This document shows, one piece after another, positions 6,571 to 15,440 of a stretch of DNA of 45,480 bases (position 1 is the stretch's first letter; each line of letters opens with the position of its first letter). This DNA is from Pseudobdellovibrionaceae bacterium. Lineage in GTDB: Bacteria; Bdellovibrionota; Bdellovibrionia; Bdellovibrionales; Bdellovibrionaceae. The DNA lies in NCBI GenBank assembly GCA_016785955.1, contig JAEUWH010000063.1, forward strand, positions 1 to 45,480. The letters are read 5' to 3'. Under the pieces are notes generated by a model, which was not told the origin of the DNA, ran no database searches, and saw only the letters and a program-made list of their open reading frames with translations. A program made the position numbers and the translations under genes.

Positions 6571-8010
6571 TTATGGTTTGCTGACCTCAATATCTTTTTC
6601 AAATAATGTCATGGCATTGGAGCCAACGGCGCGAACTTTTGCTTTTAATTTCAAATCGGTGACTTCGGCCTCGATAAAAACAAAATTATGCTCCTTATAG
6701 TCGACGATACGATTTGGATTCTCCCAAGACTTACCGCCGAAGATATAGCTGTGATACGGACTTGCCGTGATTTCATAGGTTGAATAGCCTAGATAAGACG
6801 CGGGAACCGCCGAGATCTCGGAAAAGTGGACGTCTCCAGAAACAAACACAACCGGGGCCGCATTTTGTTTTACATCTTTCAGAAAATTTTCAAAGTTTAC
6901 AGGATGGTCACCGAAAAATGTTTCATTCACAACTTTCTTTTTTCCCTTATCCTCAACCTCAACCAGATTCATAAAAAATTGATCACCCATGATTAACCAG
7001 GTCGGAGCCGTGTCATGCTTAAGCTCAGCGATTAGCCACTCATGTTGCTTCTTTCCCAGATGTCCATAGGGCTCGTTCTGTGTCCCCGGTGGTTGTCGGA
7101 AATATCGTCCATCCATAACTAGGAATTTTTGCCCAAACAACGAGTAGGACGAAGAAACACCCTCCCCTTGCTTGAATATGCCGTCAATATTGGGGGCATG
7201 AAACAACGCTTTGAAAATACGCTTTGCGTGTTCGCGGCCTGAAAATGTGATGTCGGAATTATTTGTTCCCATATCGTGATCATCCCAGTTGGCGATAATA
7301 GGAAATAGTTTTTTGCTGCGAAAAATTTCAAGCGTGCGAAAGCTATCCATATAGCGTCCCCAAATTTCCCACTCTTGTATTTTATGAATTTTGTCCTCAC
7401 GTTTTACAAATTCAAACGAGTCGACGTAAACCACATCGCCATTCATAATAATAAAATCTGGATTGTGCTCGACAACGCGTGACCAGATAGATTTTCGTAC
7501 GGATGCAAACCTCTCGTCGTCAGCCGAGCAAGATCCTACTACGAAACGCGCGCGAGTCATGTTTTTGTCAAAGGTTTTAAAGGTTCTAAAGTCGATAGAA
7601 TTTTTGATTTCGTCTGCCTTTTTTTCTACGACATGAAACCCGTACTCGGTATTAGGATTTAAGTTTGCGAAATGAAACTTATCGATTTTCCAAAACGAGT
7701 AGTTGGCTTGGGAAACCACTTCGTAGGGCGACACCCGCGTGATTTCGCGTCCCGAGGAATCCACAAGAATGTATGTATAATCCTTGTAACGAGGAGAAAT
7801 CAGACTAAAATTAGCTTCTGCCGAGCTGGTTGGTCCTTGAATCACCGCGAACCGGCCTAGCGCGATAGATGGATCGGCAGATGTATTCGCATTGGGAACA
7901 CGCCGTAACTCCGAGTTTGCATCCATGTAACCTTTAAGCTGAGTTTGAGCGCACGACAAAGACAACAGTACAGAACTGGCAAGTATCCATAATATTAATT
8001 TCATAGGCAT
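6571..8010 (-). CDS. PhoD-like alkaline phosphatase/phosphodiesterase, probable lipoprotein
   Basis: The 479-residue protein carries the metallophosphoesterase motifs of the PhoD family in order: GSCSADDERF (159-168), MNGDVVYVD (189-197), ANWDDHDMGTNNSD (240-253), MDGRYFRQP (299-307), GDQFFMNL (342-349) and SGDVHFSE (391-398). Residues 1-20 form a signal peptide ending LLSLSC, a loose lipobox with Cys20. An N-terminal fibronectin-like segment (about 50-145) precedes the catalytic domain, as in PhoD proteins. It should release phosphate from phosphodiesters or phosphomonoesters in the periplasm or at the outer membrane. It is transcribed alone and faces the PDZ gene. Confidence 0.85.
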   Translation of the reverse strand: MPMKLILWILASSVLLSLSCAQTQLKGYMDANSELRRVPNANTSADPSIALGRFAVIQGPTSSAEANFSLISPRYKDYTYILVDSSGREITRVSPYEVVSQANYSFWKIDKFHFANLNPNTEYGFHVVEKKADEIKNSIDFRTFKTFDKNMTRARFVVGSCSADDERFASVRKSIWSRVVEHNPDFIIMNGDVVYVDSFEFVKREDKIHKIQEWEIWGRYMDSFRTLEIFRSKKLFPIIANWDDHDMGTNNSDITFSGREHAKRIFKALFHAPNIDGIFKQGEGVSSSYSLFGQKFLVMDGRYFRQPPGTQNEPYGHLGKKQHEWLIAELKHDTAPTWLIMGDQFFMNLVEVEDKGKKKVVNETFFGDHPVNFENFLKDVKQNAAPVVFVSGDVHFSEISAVPASYLGYSTYEITASPYHSYIFGGKSWENPNRIVDYKEHNFVFIEAEVTDLKLKAKVRAVGSNAMTLFEKDIEVSKP

Positions 8011-8185
8011 TCCTTTGATGTTGATTCTATTACTTCCATTACATAGAAACGAAAAAATTGGTTAATGACAAGTGAGAAAACCGCAATGGTTAGTCAGAAC
8101 ATTGGTATTGACGAGATGGTCCCAGTAAAGGGTTGCTAAGAACTGACTATTCATATTACAATTGTGATTCAAAAAGGATTCTCTA

Positions 8186-9220
8186 TTGACAGCTGTGAAG
8201 ATATCGGCCAGCGAATTGCAAGCACAGGCAGAAATATTTCTAAATGCGCTCTTTAAAAAAATGCAAGCGCGTGATTTAAAAATTTCTGATCATTGGGACA
8301 TTGATCACCTGTGTTTTCGCGTGGAAAGTCAAAATGCGTATGAAAGTTATAAAACTACATTTTCAGATTTAGGAGTTTTGCTTACGGAAAGTCATGTCAA
8401 CGGGCGCGCGATCGCGACATTTGAACTGCACACCGCTATTCAATATAAAGACTGGCTGATTAGATTGATTGAATTGCCCGCACCTAAAAAAGGTAAAGTG
8501 ACGCGTGCGGGATTCGAGCATATCGAGGTCGTCGTTGATCTTCCTTTAGAAGAAATTATGGAAAAGCACTCCACTATTGAATGGGACACGTCGGGATTGG
8601 AAAAAATATTTAATTCCGAACTAGAGGCTAATTTTGGCGAGAGTGCTGTAAAATTTCATCACGTGTCTTTGAAGTCGGTGATTAATTTCGAACAACGACC
8701 CAAAATTGCCATCGTTGTTTCCGAATTAAAACTACTGGAGATGTTCAAAGATCATCAGCCTTTTATTGCGGGTACATTTCCTCTAGCGATTGAGACGCCA
8801 AGCGCCGATATTGATTTTCTCGTCACATTTGACGATCCCAATGAGTTTGCGAATCAGTGCAAAGAGGGCTTTGGATTGTTGCCCGAATTTGAAATATCCA
8901 CCGGGGAAATTCATAATTTGTCCTACAGCCTGTGTCGCTTTGAATACCGAGGTGTTCCGGTAGAAATTTTTTGTTCGTCTTTATCCACCTATCGACAAAA
9001 CGCATTTTTACATTTTCAAGCAGAGGAAAAGATTTTGAAATACGGTCCCGCATCGTGGTCAGAGCAAGTCATCCAATTAAAAATGCGTGGATTGAAAACA
9101 GAGCCGGCATTTGCTCACTTGCTAAACAGCGATGAAGTGAATGCTTACCAATTGATGTTGGAACTGCAAAAAAGACCGATTGCGGAATTGCGTCGGTCGA
9201 TTCGGTCAAGTTTAAACTAA
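8186..9220 (+). CDS. YecM-like (VOC fold) protein fused to a DUF4269 domain
   Basis: The start is a TTG with AAAAAGGA eight bases upstream. Residues about 8-170 resemble E. coli YecM, a metal-dependent VOC-superfamily protein of unknown reaction: DHWDIDHLCFRV, VNGRAIATFELHTAIQYKDWLIRLIELPAP and GFEHIEVVV align with its conserved blocks including the histidines. Residues about 195-335 resemble DUF4269, a nucleotidyltransferase-like domain: GTFPLAIETPSADIDFLVTF, PVEIFCSSLSTYRQNAFLHFQAEEKIL and GLKTEPAFAHLL. Such fusions join two otherwise separate proteins. The reaction is unknown. The last four bases overlap the convergent desaturase gene. Confidence 0.75.
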   Translation: MTAVKISASELQAQAEIFLNALFKKMQARDLKISDHWDIDHLCFRVESQNAYESYKTTFSDLGVLLTESHVNGRAIATFELHTAIQYKDWLIRLIELPAPKKGKVTRAGFEHIEVVVDLPLEEIMEKHSTIEWDTSGLEKIFNSELEANFGESAVKFHHVSLKSVINFEQRPKIAIVVSELKLLEMFKDHQPFIAGTFPLAIETPSADIDFLVTFDDPNEFANQCKEGFGLLPEFEISTGEIHNLSYSLCRFEYRGVPVEIFCSSLSTYRQNAFLHFQAEEKILKYGPASWSEQVIQLKMRGLKTEPAFAHLLNSDEVNAYQLMLELQKRPIAELRRSIRSSLN

Positions 9221-10341
9221 GCGAATTGTTGCGTAACGAGCTGCCACTCTTTCAGTGCAAAATTAAAATCAGATTTAGCTTTTTGGATATTCAACTTCAA
9301 TTCAGCAACTTGAATTTGTATTTCATTCCACTTTTCTTTAGATGAATTTTTCCAATCCTCTTTTCTTAACGCGTATTCTTCTTTAAATTTCTTCACTTTA
9401 ATTTGCGCTTCCAGGATTTTTACTTTTAATGCTTCTACCTTTTCTACAGAGATGCCTTTTGTTTCTAGCCATTTTGCTTCGGCATTTAATCTGGCCTTCA
9501 AAATTTCTTGCGGTGGAATGGTCCTCAGTTTTTTAGCCATACCAAAAATTTTCATTATCTGAATCGTCCATTTTGTTGGGTCCCAATGATACCATTTGAT
9601 CCCATTGCGATAGTCGATCTGGAATTGATGGTGAAAATTATGGTAACCTTCACCATGCGTTAGAACCGCAACAATAAAGCTGTCCCGAGCCGAGATCTCT
9701 TTTGAGTAAGTTTGCTCTCCCAGCGTGTGACAAAGTGAATTCACGAAAAATGTGCTTTGTTGAGTCACAAAAATTCTTAAAGAGCCTAGAATAATCAATC
9801 CTCCCAAAGGCGCTCCAAAGGCAAGACCGATCAAAGTAGGCAGGACAAAGCCTGTGGCAATAGCCCACCAAACGTAATACTTGTTTTGGTGTTGCAATAG
9901 ACGGTCTTTTTCTAAATCCGGAGCTTTAATTTCTAGATCCACCGAATCTTTGAAAAATAACCAACCGATATGCGCATACCAAAAACCTTTTTTTATCGAG
10001 TAAGGATCTTTTTCCGTATCAATATGGCTATGATGGCGGCGATGATCCGAGGCCCACTTCAACGCCGAGCCTTGGAACGCCGATGATCCAAACAGCACTA
10101 GCAAAAACTTCATAAGGCCAGTAGTTTCATAGCTACGATGGGCAAACAGGCGATGATATCCAGCCGTGATACTTAAATTTGTGACGGCCGCGAAAATCAA
10201 AAACGAGATCCACATGATCCATGAGGTATCAAAAAAATAAATATAAATAAAAAATAAAGTGATTCCAAAAATTGGATTCAATATTAGAAATAAGGCTACA
10301 GGCCAATCAATTTGTTTTTTCATATGATCTGATTGTGCCAC
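9217..10341 (-). CDS. Acyl-CoA/acyl-lipid delta-9-type fatty acid desaturase
   Basis: Three histidine boxes of membrane di-iron desaturases are present: HRLFAH (63-68), HRRHH (100-104) and HNFHH (233-237). Hydrophobic segments at about 15-35, 42-60, 75-92 and 155-195 fit the four-helix topology. Family members introduce a double bond in membrane fatty acyl chains using oxygen and electrons from cytochrome b5 or ferredoxin. Residues about 290-370 form a long charged coiled coil, unusual for this family. The start is GTG at 10341 or ATG at 10323. Only seven bases separate it from mtnP, so it is likely the last gene of the methylthioadenosine operon. Confidence 0.9.
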   Translation of the reverse strand: MAQSDHMKKQIDWPVALFLILNPIFGITLFFIYIYFFDTSWIMWISFLIFAAVTNLSITAGYHRLFAHRSYETTGLMKFLLVLFGSSAFQGSALKWASDHRRHHSHIDTEKDPYSIKKGFWYAHIGWLFFKDSVDLEIKAPDLEKDRLLQHQNKYYVWWAIATGFVLPTLIGLAFGAPLGGLIILGSLRIFVTQQSTFFVNSLCHTLGEQTYSKEISARDSFIVAVLTHGEGYHNFHHQFQIDYRNGIKWYHWDPTKWTIQIMKIFGMAKKLRTIPPQEILKARLNAEAKWLETKGISVEKVEALKVKILEAQIKVKKFKEEYALRKEDWKNSSKEKWNEIQIQVAELKLNIQKAKSDFNFALKEWQLVTQQFA

Positions 10342-10348
10342 TATTTGT

Positions 10349-11197
10349 TTAGCTCATCAATAATTTAAGCCATTCTAATTTGTTTTTCGGGACTAACTCT
10401 AGAGGCATGAACAAACCTGTTTTCAAGCCACTTTCAGGTGCCTTTGTGCCCAACCATAAGCTCTCTTTCAGTTGAGTGAGTTCCTTTAAAAGTCTAAAAG
10501 CTTTTAAATTATTGTTTTTCATCACTTTAATTACTTCAGTCACAGTAACGTGAGGAATCGTGTCATCCCAACAGTCATAGTCGGTGATCCAACAGCACGG
10601 CAGATAGGCTAGTCCAGCCTCTCGAGCTAATGCAAACTCTGGAAAGTGGGTCATTCCAATAATATCCGCACCGGCATTTATATACGATTTGGATTCGGCT
10701 TGGGTTGAGAAATAGGGTCCTTCAATACAAATGTATGTACCTGAATAGTGAGTTTGAAAGTCAAATTTGGAAGTCACTGACTTTAGTTTTTGCTCCATTA
10801 TCTCACAAGTTGGTTTTGCGAGGGAAACATGGCCGACGATGCCGTCTCCTAAAAAGGTATGTTTACGGATTCCCTTCGTGCGATCAATATATTGATTGGT
10901 AATGACCATATCACCAGGTTTGAATTCTTTCTTCAGGCTTCCCACCGCCGAAAAAGACACAATCGCTTTAGCTCCGTGTTTTTTTAAAGCATATACATTC
11001 GCACGAAAGTTCACTTCACTGGGTAGATGTTCATGATGCTTTCCATGCCGCGAAATAAACAAACACTCTTGGCCAGAAATTCGTACTTTTTTAAATCCAG
11101 AGGCACATTCGCCAAATGGCGTTTGGCGATCCAACTCTGTGATAAATTCAAACTCTTCAAAGTTTTCAAATCCGGAGCCACCGATTATTGCGAGCAT
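10349..11197 (-). CDS. mtnP: S-methyl-5'-thioadenosine phosphorylase
   Basis: The 282-residue protein shows the trimeric purine phosphorylase pattern of MTAP: N-terminal IIGGSGF phosphate loop, FISRHGKHHEHLPSEVNFRANVYALK, GTYICIEGPYFSTQAESKSY and the base-binding GADIIGMTHFPEFALAREAGL. It splits methylthioadenosine, a by-product of polyamine and autoinducer synthesis, into adenine and methylthioribose-1-phosphate. An AGGAG site precedes the ATG. The first 13 bases overlap the end of mtnA, whose enzyme uses its product, so the two act in series. Confidence 0.92.
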   Translation of the reverse strand: MLAIIGGSGFENFEEFEFITELDRQTPFGECASGFKKVRISGQECLFISRHGKHHEHLPSEVNFRANVYALKKHGAKAIVSFSAVGSLKKEFKPGDMVITNQYIDRTKGIRKHTFLGDGIVGHVSLAKPTCEIMEQKLKSVTSKFDFQTHYSGTYICIEGPYFSTQAESKSYINAGADIIGMTHFPEFALAREAGLAYLPCCWITDYDCWDDTIPHVTVTEVIKVMKNNNLKAFRLLKELTQLKESLWLGTKAPESGLKTGLFMPLELVPKNKLEWLKLLMS

Positions 11198-12198
11198 AAT
11201 TCTCCTATATTTTCATGCGTAATTATTTTGTGATCTAAAATCCATGCTGTTACGTAGGCATTTGGCGTGACATCAAAGGATGGATTGTAAACGCGAGTTG
11301 ATTCAGGAGCCCATGAAACAGATTCAAGTGAAGAATGAAACCCAATGACTTCTGCTGAGGTACGTTCCTCGATGGGAATAAGATCTCCATGAGTACACTT
11401 TGGATCTACGGTTGTGCGAGGCCCGACAACATAAAATGGAATTTTATGAAGATAGCATAGGGCCGCCACGGAATAAGTTCCAATTTTGTTGGCAAAGTCT
11501 CCGTTAACGGCGATACGGTCACATCCGACAAACGCTTTCGAAATTTTTCCCTGTTTCATCAAAAATGCGGCCATGGAATCAGTGATTAAAGTAAAGGGAA
11601 TATTTTCCTTGGCCAGCTCCCACGTGGTTAAACGCGCACCTTGCAAGAGTGGGCGCGTCTCGTCCACGTAGACATGAATTTTCTTCCCCTGCTGATGTGC
11701 TTTCTTAATGGCACCAAGTGCGGTACCCGCGCCTGCCGTCGCAAGCGATCCTGTATTACAATGTGTTAAGATACTATCGCCATCATTGATTAGTCCGGCT
11801 CCATAGTTTGACATATTTTTACACAAGGTTTGATCTTCAGTGAAAATCCGTAATGCTTCCTCGATGAGTTCCTCATGAGAATTAAAGTGTTTTAAAAGTT
11901 GATCAATATTGTTCATCAAATTGACGGCGGTCGGTCGCGCCTCTCGAACAGCCAAAGCATCTTGGCGCAGCTCTGAAAGAGACGGTCTTTTTAGCGCACG
12001 GTATGCAATAAACAAACATGCGCTGACGCCAATCAAAGGCGCTCCGCGTACACGCAAAGATTTAATTGCCTCTACCATTTGAGCCCGGGTTTCGATTTTT
12101 AGCCAAACTTCTTGTTTTGGTAATAAGGTTTGATCAAGCAACAGAAACTCTTCCGCAGTCCACCTTAATGCCAGTGTTTGCACAGACGTTACATTCAT
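11185..12198 (-). CDS. mtnA: Methylthioribose-1-phosphate isomerase
   Basis: This is an eIF2B-alpha/MtnA-type protein of expected length (337 residues). Visible signatures are VRGAPLIGVSACLFIA, THCNTGSLATAGAGTALGAI with the conserved cysteine, ETRPLLQGARLTTWEL, and FVGCDRIAVNGDFANKIGTYSVA with the catalytic aspartate. It converts methylthioribose-1-phosphate to methylthioribulose-1-phosphate. The ATG overlaps the TGA of the aldolase-like gene upstream. No mtnC, mtnD or mtnE-like gene is nearby, so the classical full methionine salvage route is not evident in this operon. Confidence 0.93.
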   Translation of the reverse strand: MNVTSVQTLALRWTAEEFLLLDQTLLPKQEVWLKIETRAQMVEAIKSLRVRGAPLIGVSACLFIAYRALKRPSLSELRQDALAVREARPTAVNLMNNIDQLLKHFNSHEELIEEALRIFTEDQTLCKNMSNYGAGLINDGDSILTHCNTGSLATAGAGTALGAIKKAHQQGKKIHVYVDETRPLLQGARLTTWELAKENIPFTLITDSMAAFLMKQGKISKAFVGCDRIAVNGDFANKIGTYSVAALCYLHKIPFYVVGPRTTVDPKCTHGDLIPIEERTSAEVIGFHSSLESVSWAPESTRVYNPSFDVTPNAYVTAWILDHKIITHENIGELCSQ

Positions 12199-12851
12199 AA
12201 ATTAAAATTTCCCATTTGCGAGCGCATTTCAAAAAGCACACTGATTTCTTCACTCGGCAGCTCATCCAGATTTATTTTTAGATTTTTCAACTCAAGTGCA
12301 AGTTTTAGAATGTAAGCAATGTGCTCGACACGCTCGAGCCCACGATAAGCTTCGTCCAAGGACTCACCCCAAGCAACAGCACCATGTTTTTGCATGATTA
12401 AAATTTTGTGCTGAGGCAAAAAAGGTAAAAGACTTGAACCCATCTCATCACTTCCCGGTCGGGCGTAAGGAACGATCGGAATTTTTCCAGTGGCGAGGAT
12501 TACTTCGGGCAGACTTTTGTAAGGAAGTTCTTTGAGTTCGCTAAATGCCAAGGACCAAGCGATGGCGTGTGGTGGATGAGCATGAACAACAGCCTTAGCC
12601 GTAGGACAGTTTTGATAAATTGCTAGATGCAGTTTGCGCTCGCTAGAGGGTCGTCCTGAAACGATTTCGTTGTCCTGAGTAAGGCATGCCAATTGGCTAT
12701 CATCCATAAAGGCTTTAGTTTGTCCCGTGGGCGTAATCCATATTTTGTTTTCATTTTCTTTAAAGCTGACATTACCATCAGCCGCCGCCAGCATATTGCG
12801 ATCATGAAGGCGACGACATATTTCTACAATTTTAGTTTTGATATTTTCCAT
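12195..12851 (-). CDS. Class II aldolase, probable methylthioribulose/5-deoxyribulose-1-phosphate aldolase (Ald2-like)
   Basis: The 218-residue protein is a class II aldolase/adducin member: AAADGNVSFKE, ITPTG, SSERKLHLAIY with the catalytic glutamate position of FucA, the zinc histidines in VVHAHPPHA, and LIMQKHGAVAWGESLDEAY. The pattern around SSERKLH is closer to fuculose-phosphate aldolase than to the dehydratase MtnB. Together with mtnA and mtnP directly downstream it fits the known DHAP shunt, in which Ald2 cleaves methylthioribulose-1-phosphate to DHAP and methylthioacetaldehyde. MtnB remains a possible alternative. It is the first gene of the operon, with ATGA overlap to mtnA. Confidence 0.75.
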   Translation of the reverse strand: MENIKTKIVEICRRLHDRNMLAAADGNVSFKENENKIWITPTGQTKAFMDDSQLACLTQDNEIVSGRPSSERKLHLAIYQNCPTAKAVVHAHPPHAIAWSLAFSELKELPYKSLPEVILATGKIPIVPYARPGSDEMGSSLLPFLPQHKILIMQKHGAVAWGESLDEAYRGLERVEHIAYILKLALELKNLKINLDELPSEEISVLFEMRSQMGNFNL

Positions 12852-12884
12852 GGAGCATCTTTACTAGCCGATTCGGCCTAAAAG

Positions 12885-13673
12885 TCAATTTTTTTGACCT
12901 TTTCGAGGGCGAACTAAACCCTGAAGGATTTGTTCAAACGCTTCAAGATGCTGAAGTTTGGGTTTCCAAAAAAAATCGATACGATTTTGATTGGCTTCCG
13001 TTAATTCATGCTCTCGTAAATACTCGGGGATTTCGAACAGTAAACGCGATAAACGTTTTTGACTGCTGAGTTCATAGGGGTGCTTGGCTTGGATTGTTTT
13101 AAAAATTTTTTCAGGATCAGTTCTGTCCGCTTTCATTTTTTTAAACAGACAGATGGAGTTTTCGGAATCTATAATACGTTCTTTGATATAACGTATTTCC
13201 TGACTGACCAATTCTTTTTGGCGATGCACATACTTTGTTTCATTCATCAGAAACTGCACATCTAGGGCTGTGGTCTTTGTGAAGTTTTTTACATCTTGAT
13301 CTAGAGAACCGATAATTCTTGATTTGTAATTCACAATAAATTGATAGACAAAGAAAAATTCTGAAAAAGAGTCTTGTAACGGCAACGAAACCAAAGCATT
13401 TACCGTTTTGATGAACCCGGCTCGGGTCAGCTTGTAGCGGGGCGGATTCTTGCGCGCCAACTTTCTTGCTAGCCCGAGCCGGGTCATATTTTCGAGACTT
13501 CTCATAATCTGTGTGTTGTGAAGGGGGAAGGGCTCGCTATTGATTTTCACAAACACCCAATTTGAAAACAGGTCCATATAAAAACGTACTTCCCGCTGCC
13601 GAAAGCCATCCGATGCAGAGATTGAGTGGGCGGCTAAAACTGAAGCATGAAAGTATCGAGAGTTCACAAACAA
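12885..13673 (-). CDS. Hypothetical protein with winged-helix-like N-terminal domain
   Basis: The frame opens at TTG (13673) or GTG (13667); the first in-frame ATG is at residue 33. Residues about 30-90 look like a winged helix: SLENMTRLGLARKLARKNPPRYKLTRAGFIKTVNAL matches recognition helix and wing of MarR/PadR-like proteins. The remainder is helical with a long charged stretch (RQKELVSQEIRYIKERI). I recognise no family name. A palindrome abuts the start and recurs 76 bases upstream, suggesting autoregulation. If that palindrome is an operator over the start, a downstream start is also possible. Confidence 0.65.
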   Translation of the reverse strand: MFVNSRYFHASVLAAHSISASDGFRQREVRFYMDLFSNWVFVKINSEPFPLHNTQIMRSLENMTRLGLARKLARKNPPRYKLTRAGFIKTVNALVSLPLQDSFSEFFFVYQFIVNYKSRIIGSLDQDVKNFTKTTALDVQFLMNETKYVHRQKELVSQEIRYIKERIIDSENSICLFKKMKADRTDPEKIFKTIQAKHPYELSSQKRLSRLLFEIPEYLREHELTEANQNRIDFFWKPKLQHLEAFEQILQGLVRPRKGQKN

Positions 13674-13674
13674 A

Positions 13675-13762
13675 TTACAATGTAACTAAAATAATAAATC
13701 AATAAATTTATTTATTTATATGTAAAATAGATATCCACATTTCCACAAAGTTACAATGTAAC
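13675..13762 (-). promoter_or_regulatory. Two copies of a TTACA-A-TGTAA palindrome ahead of the winged-helix gene
   Basis: TTACAATGTAAC occurs at 13675-13686 and 13751-13762, each an 11-base palindrome with half-site TTACA, with centres 76 bases apart. One touches the start codon of the winged-helix gene and the other lies about 40 bases from the stop of the exported gene at 13800. The DNA between them is very A/T-rich (aataaataaatt-type), as expected of a promoter. The likely ligand is the adjacent protein itself. Confidence 0.6.
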
Positions 13763-13799
13763 AAAAATTAATAATGGACCACTAGGGATTGATGTAATT

Positions 13800-14639
13800 T
13801 TATGGCAAGACTTCTTCGTACTGAACATCGATAGAGTTCAAATCCTGAAGGGCTTGATCCACGTCTGGATTTTTCAGCGATCGAGTATTTTGTGTACCTT
13901 GATCAGCGCCGGGACCCAGATCTGGGCGTTTGATCTGAAACGTTCGACTAAAGCGTGTGTCCCGAGGTGAATTCAAATTCACCCCTGACGCCACTCGAAC
14001 GCTTGTTGGAGTAAGCTCGATACGTTCAACACCAAACCCGGTCACATCGCCCAGGGCATTGGCGACAACTCTCTGTAACAAGCTCCAGGTCTCAAAATAC
14101 AAATCCACAAAAGGAATATATCGAAAGATCTTTAAGAAAAATTTTTGCACCTCACTGATACCCAATAATGAGGCAGGGACCGGTTTAACTGTGAGGGACG
14201 GTCCGCTTACCCAATCCCCTAAGAAATTGTTAATGGTCGGTGGATCAATATGATAACCACGTAAAAAATAAATAGTCAGGTGAGAGTCTTCTGGTTGTTC
14301 GGTATAGTGTGCGCAGATGTACACGACAATGCGTTCACGGCTGACATCAAAACCGAGAATAGGAATTGGTAATATGGAAAGGAAATCGTCATCGGCCGGT
14401 CTTAGAAATGCTTCATATGTTCCATAAAATTTGGTTTTTCCATTTGTACGTTCGATTTCAAATTCTGATTGGATGGGGATATAGTCTGGAAGTGAGCGTT
14501 TTTCATTACTGACGATCTTGGTAATTCCAGTGCCATAGTCATTCAGTTGATTCGGCTTATACTTGCAACCGTTTTCAAAGGCTAAAACCGTGTGGCCAAG
14601 AAGCAAGAAGGCTATACAAGGCACAAATAATTTCGTCAT
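13800..14639 (-). CDS. Exported hypothetical protein, third of an envelope trio
   Basis: A signal peptide (MTKLFVPCIAFLLLGHTVLAF) is followed by a 258-residue mature part with beta-rich N-terminal half (FEIERTNGKTKFYGTYEAFLRP, RIVVYICAHY) and a helical stretch (ISEVQKFFLKIFRYIPFVDLYFETWSLLQRVVANAL). The C-terminus is Asp/Asn/Gln-rich. No known domain is seen. The ATG overlaps the TGA of the upstream gene, so it is coupled to the other two exported proteins of this set. Confidence 0.7.
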   Translation of the reverse strand: MTKLFVPCIAFLLLGHTVLAFENGCKYKPNQLNDYGTGITKIVSNEKRSLPDYIPIQSEFEIERTNGKTKFYGTYEAFLRPADDDFLSILPIPILGFDVSRERIVVYICAHYTEQPEDSHLTIYFLRGYHIDPPTINNFLGDWVSGPSLTVKPVPASLLGISEVQKFFLKIFRYIPFVDLYFETWSLLQRVVANALGDVTGFGVERIELTPTSVRVASGVNLNSPRDTRFSRTFQIKRPDLGPGADQGTQNTRSLKNPDVDQALQDLNSIDVQYEEVLP

Positions 14640-15424
14640 GGAGTCACTCGTGTGGGCGCTACAGGTTGTTGAATATTGAAATTACCGGAAATGCAAAAAT
14701 CACGTTGGGTGATCAGATTAAAATTCGTTAAAACTGAGATCTCGATTATTTCGGCTTTATCGCTGGTGTAGGCAATTTTGGCTTTGTACGCCCGTTTCTT
14801 ATTCAAGTAAAAAGGCACCCGAACCGATAAGGACACCCTTTCTGTTCGCACGTGTTCAAGTGCCGAAACATTAAAGTATTCAGTTAGTCTCCGGCCTTTG
14901 GGAATTGTGAGCGTCAAATCGCCAATAAAATTTCCGAGGTCTCGATTCGGTATTTCAGCCACTAGACAAGTTCCCTTTTCTCTATTGGACAAGTAAATAT
15001 CTTCTTTTTTTATAAAGCGGCCTTGCAATCCTTCCAAAGCTAAAAATAGAAACTCATTGGAAAATTTCCACCAACCAGTATGGGTATTTTTCCATTCAAG
15101 CTTCAATGGGGGTAGATATTGTCCCTCTTTGTTCAACACCCAAAACAATACCGTGCTGGATTTTTTTTTCTTAAAATTATACTTAAGGGACTCAAACAGG
15201 CATTGTCCTATGCCATGATAACTTACGGCCACCGCAGAGTTTTCCAAACGACAGGCATAAACTTGAACGCCCATGTCCTTAAGGGACGAGTCAATATCAA
15301 GTGCCAAACTTAAAAGCGAGTACGAGAACGTCGCTTTTTCATAAGTATTTGGTAGGCTCTCGTCGGCCGAGAAGCTTGCCGAAGCCAATAGTAGTGTTAA
15401 TAAAATCGTTCTAAGTAAACACAC
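14636..15424 (-). CDS. Exported hypothetical protein, second of an envelope trio
   Basis: The start is GTG with GGGATCAAGA just upstream, 16 bases after the previous gene. A signal peptide (MCLLRTILLTLLLASASFSADE) leads to a mature protein with many beta strands, two aromatic-rich stretches (WKNTHTGWWKFSNEFLFLALEGL) and a Pro-rich end. Five cysteines in the mature part may form disulfides. I recognise no family. Coupling to 13800-14639 and 15441-16214 suggests a joint periplasmic or outer-membrane role. Confidence 0.7.
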   Translation of the reverse strand: MCLLRTILLTLLLASASFSADESLPNTYEKATFSYSLLSLALDIDSSLKDMGVQVYACRLENSAVAVSYHGIGQCLFESLKYNFKKKKSSTVLFWVLNKEGQYLPPLKLEWKNTHTGWWKFSNEFLFLALEGLQGRFIKKEDIYLSNREKGTCLVAEIPNRDLGNFIGDLTLTIPKGRRLTEYFNVSALEHVRTERVSLSVRVPFYLNKKRAYKAKIAYTSDKAEIIEISVLTNFNLITQRDFCISGNFNIQQPVAPTRVTP

Positions 15425-15440
15425 TCTTGATCCCTAAAAA

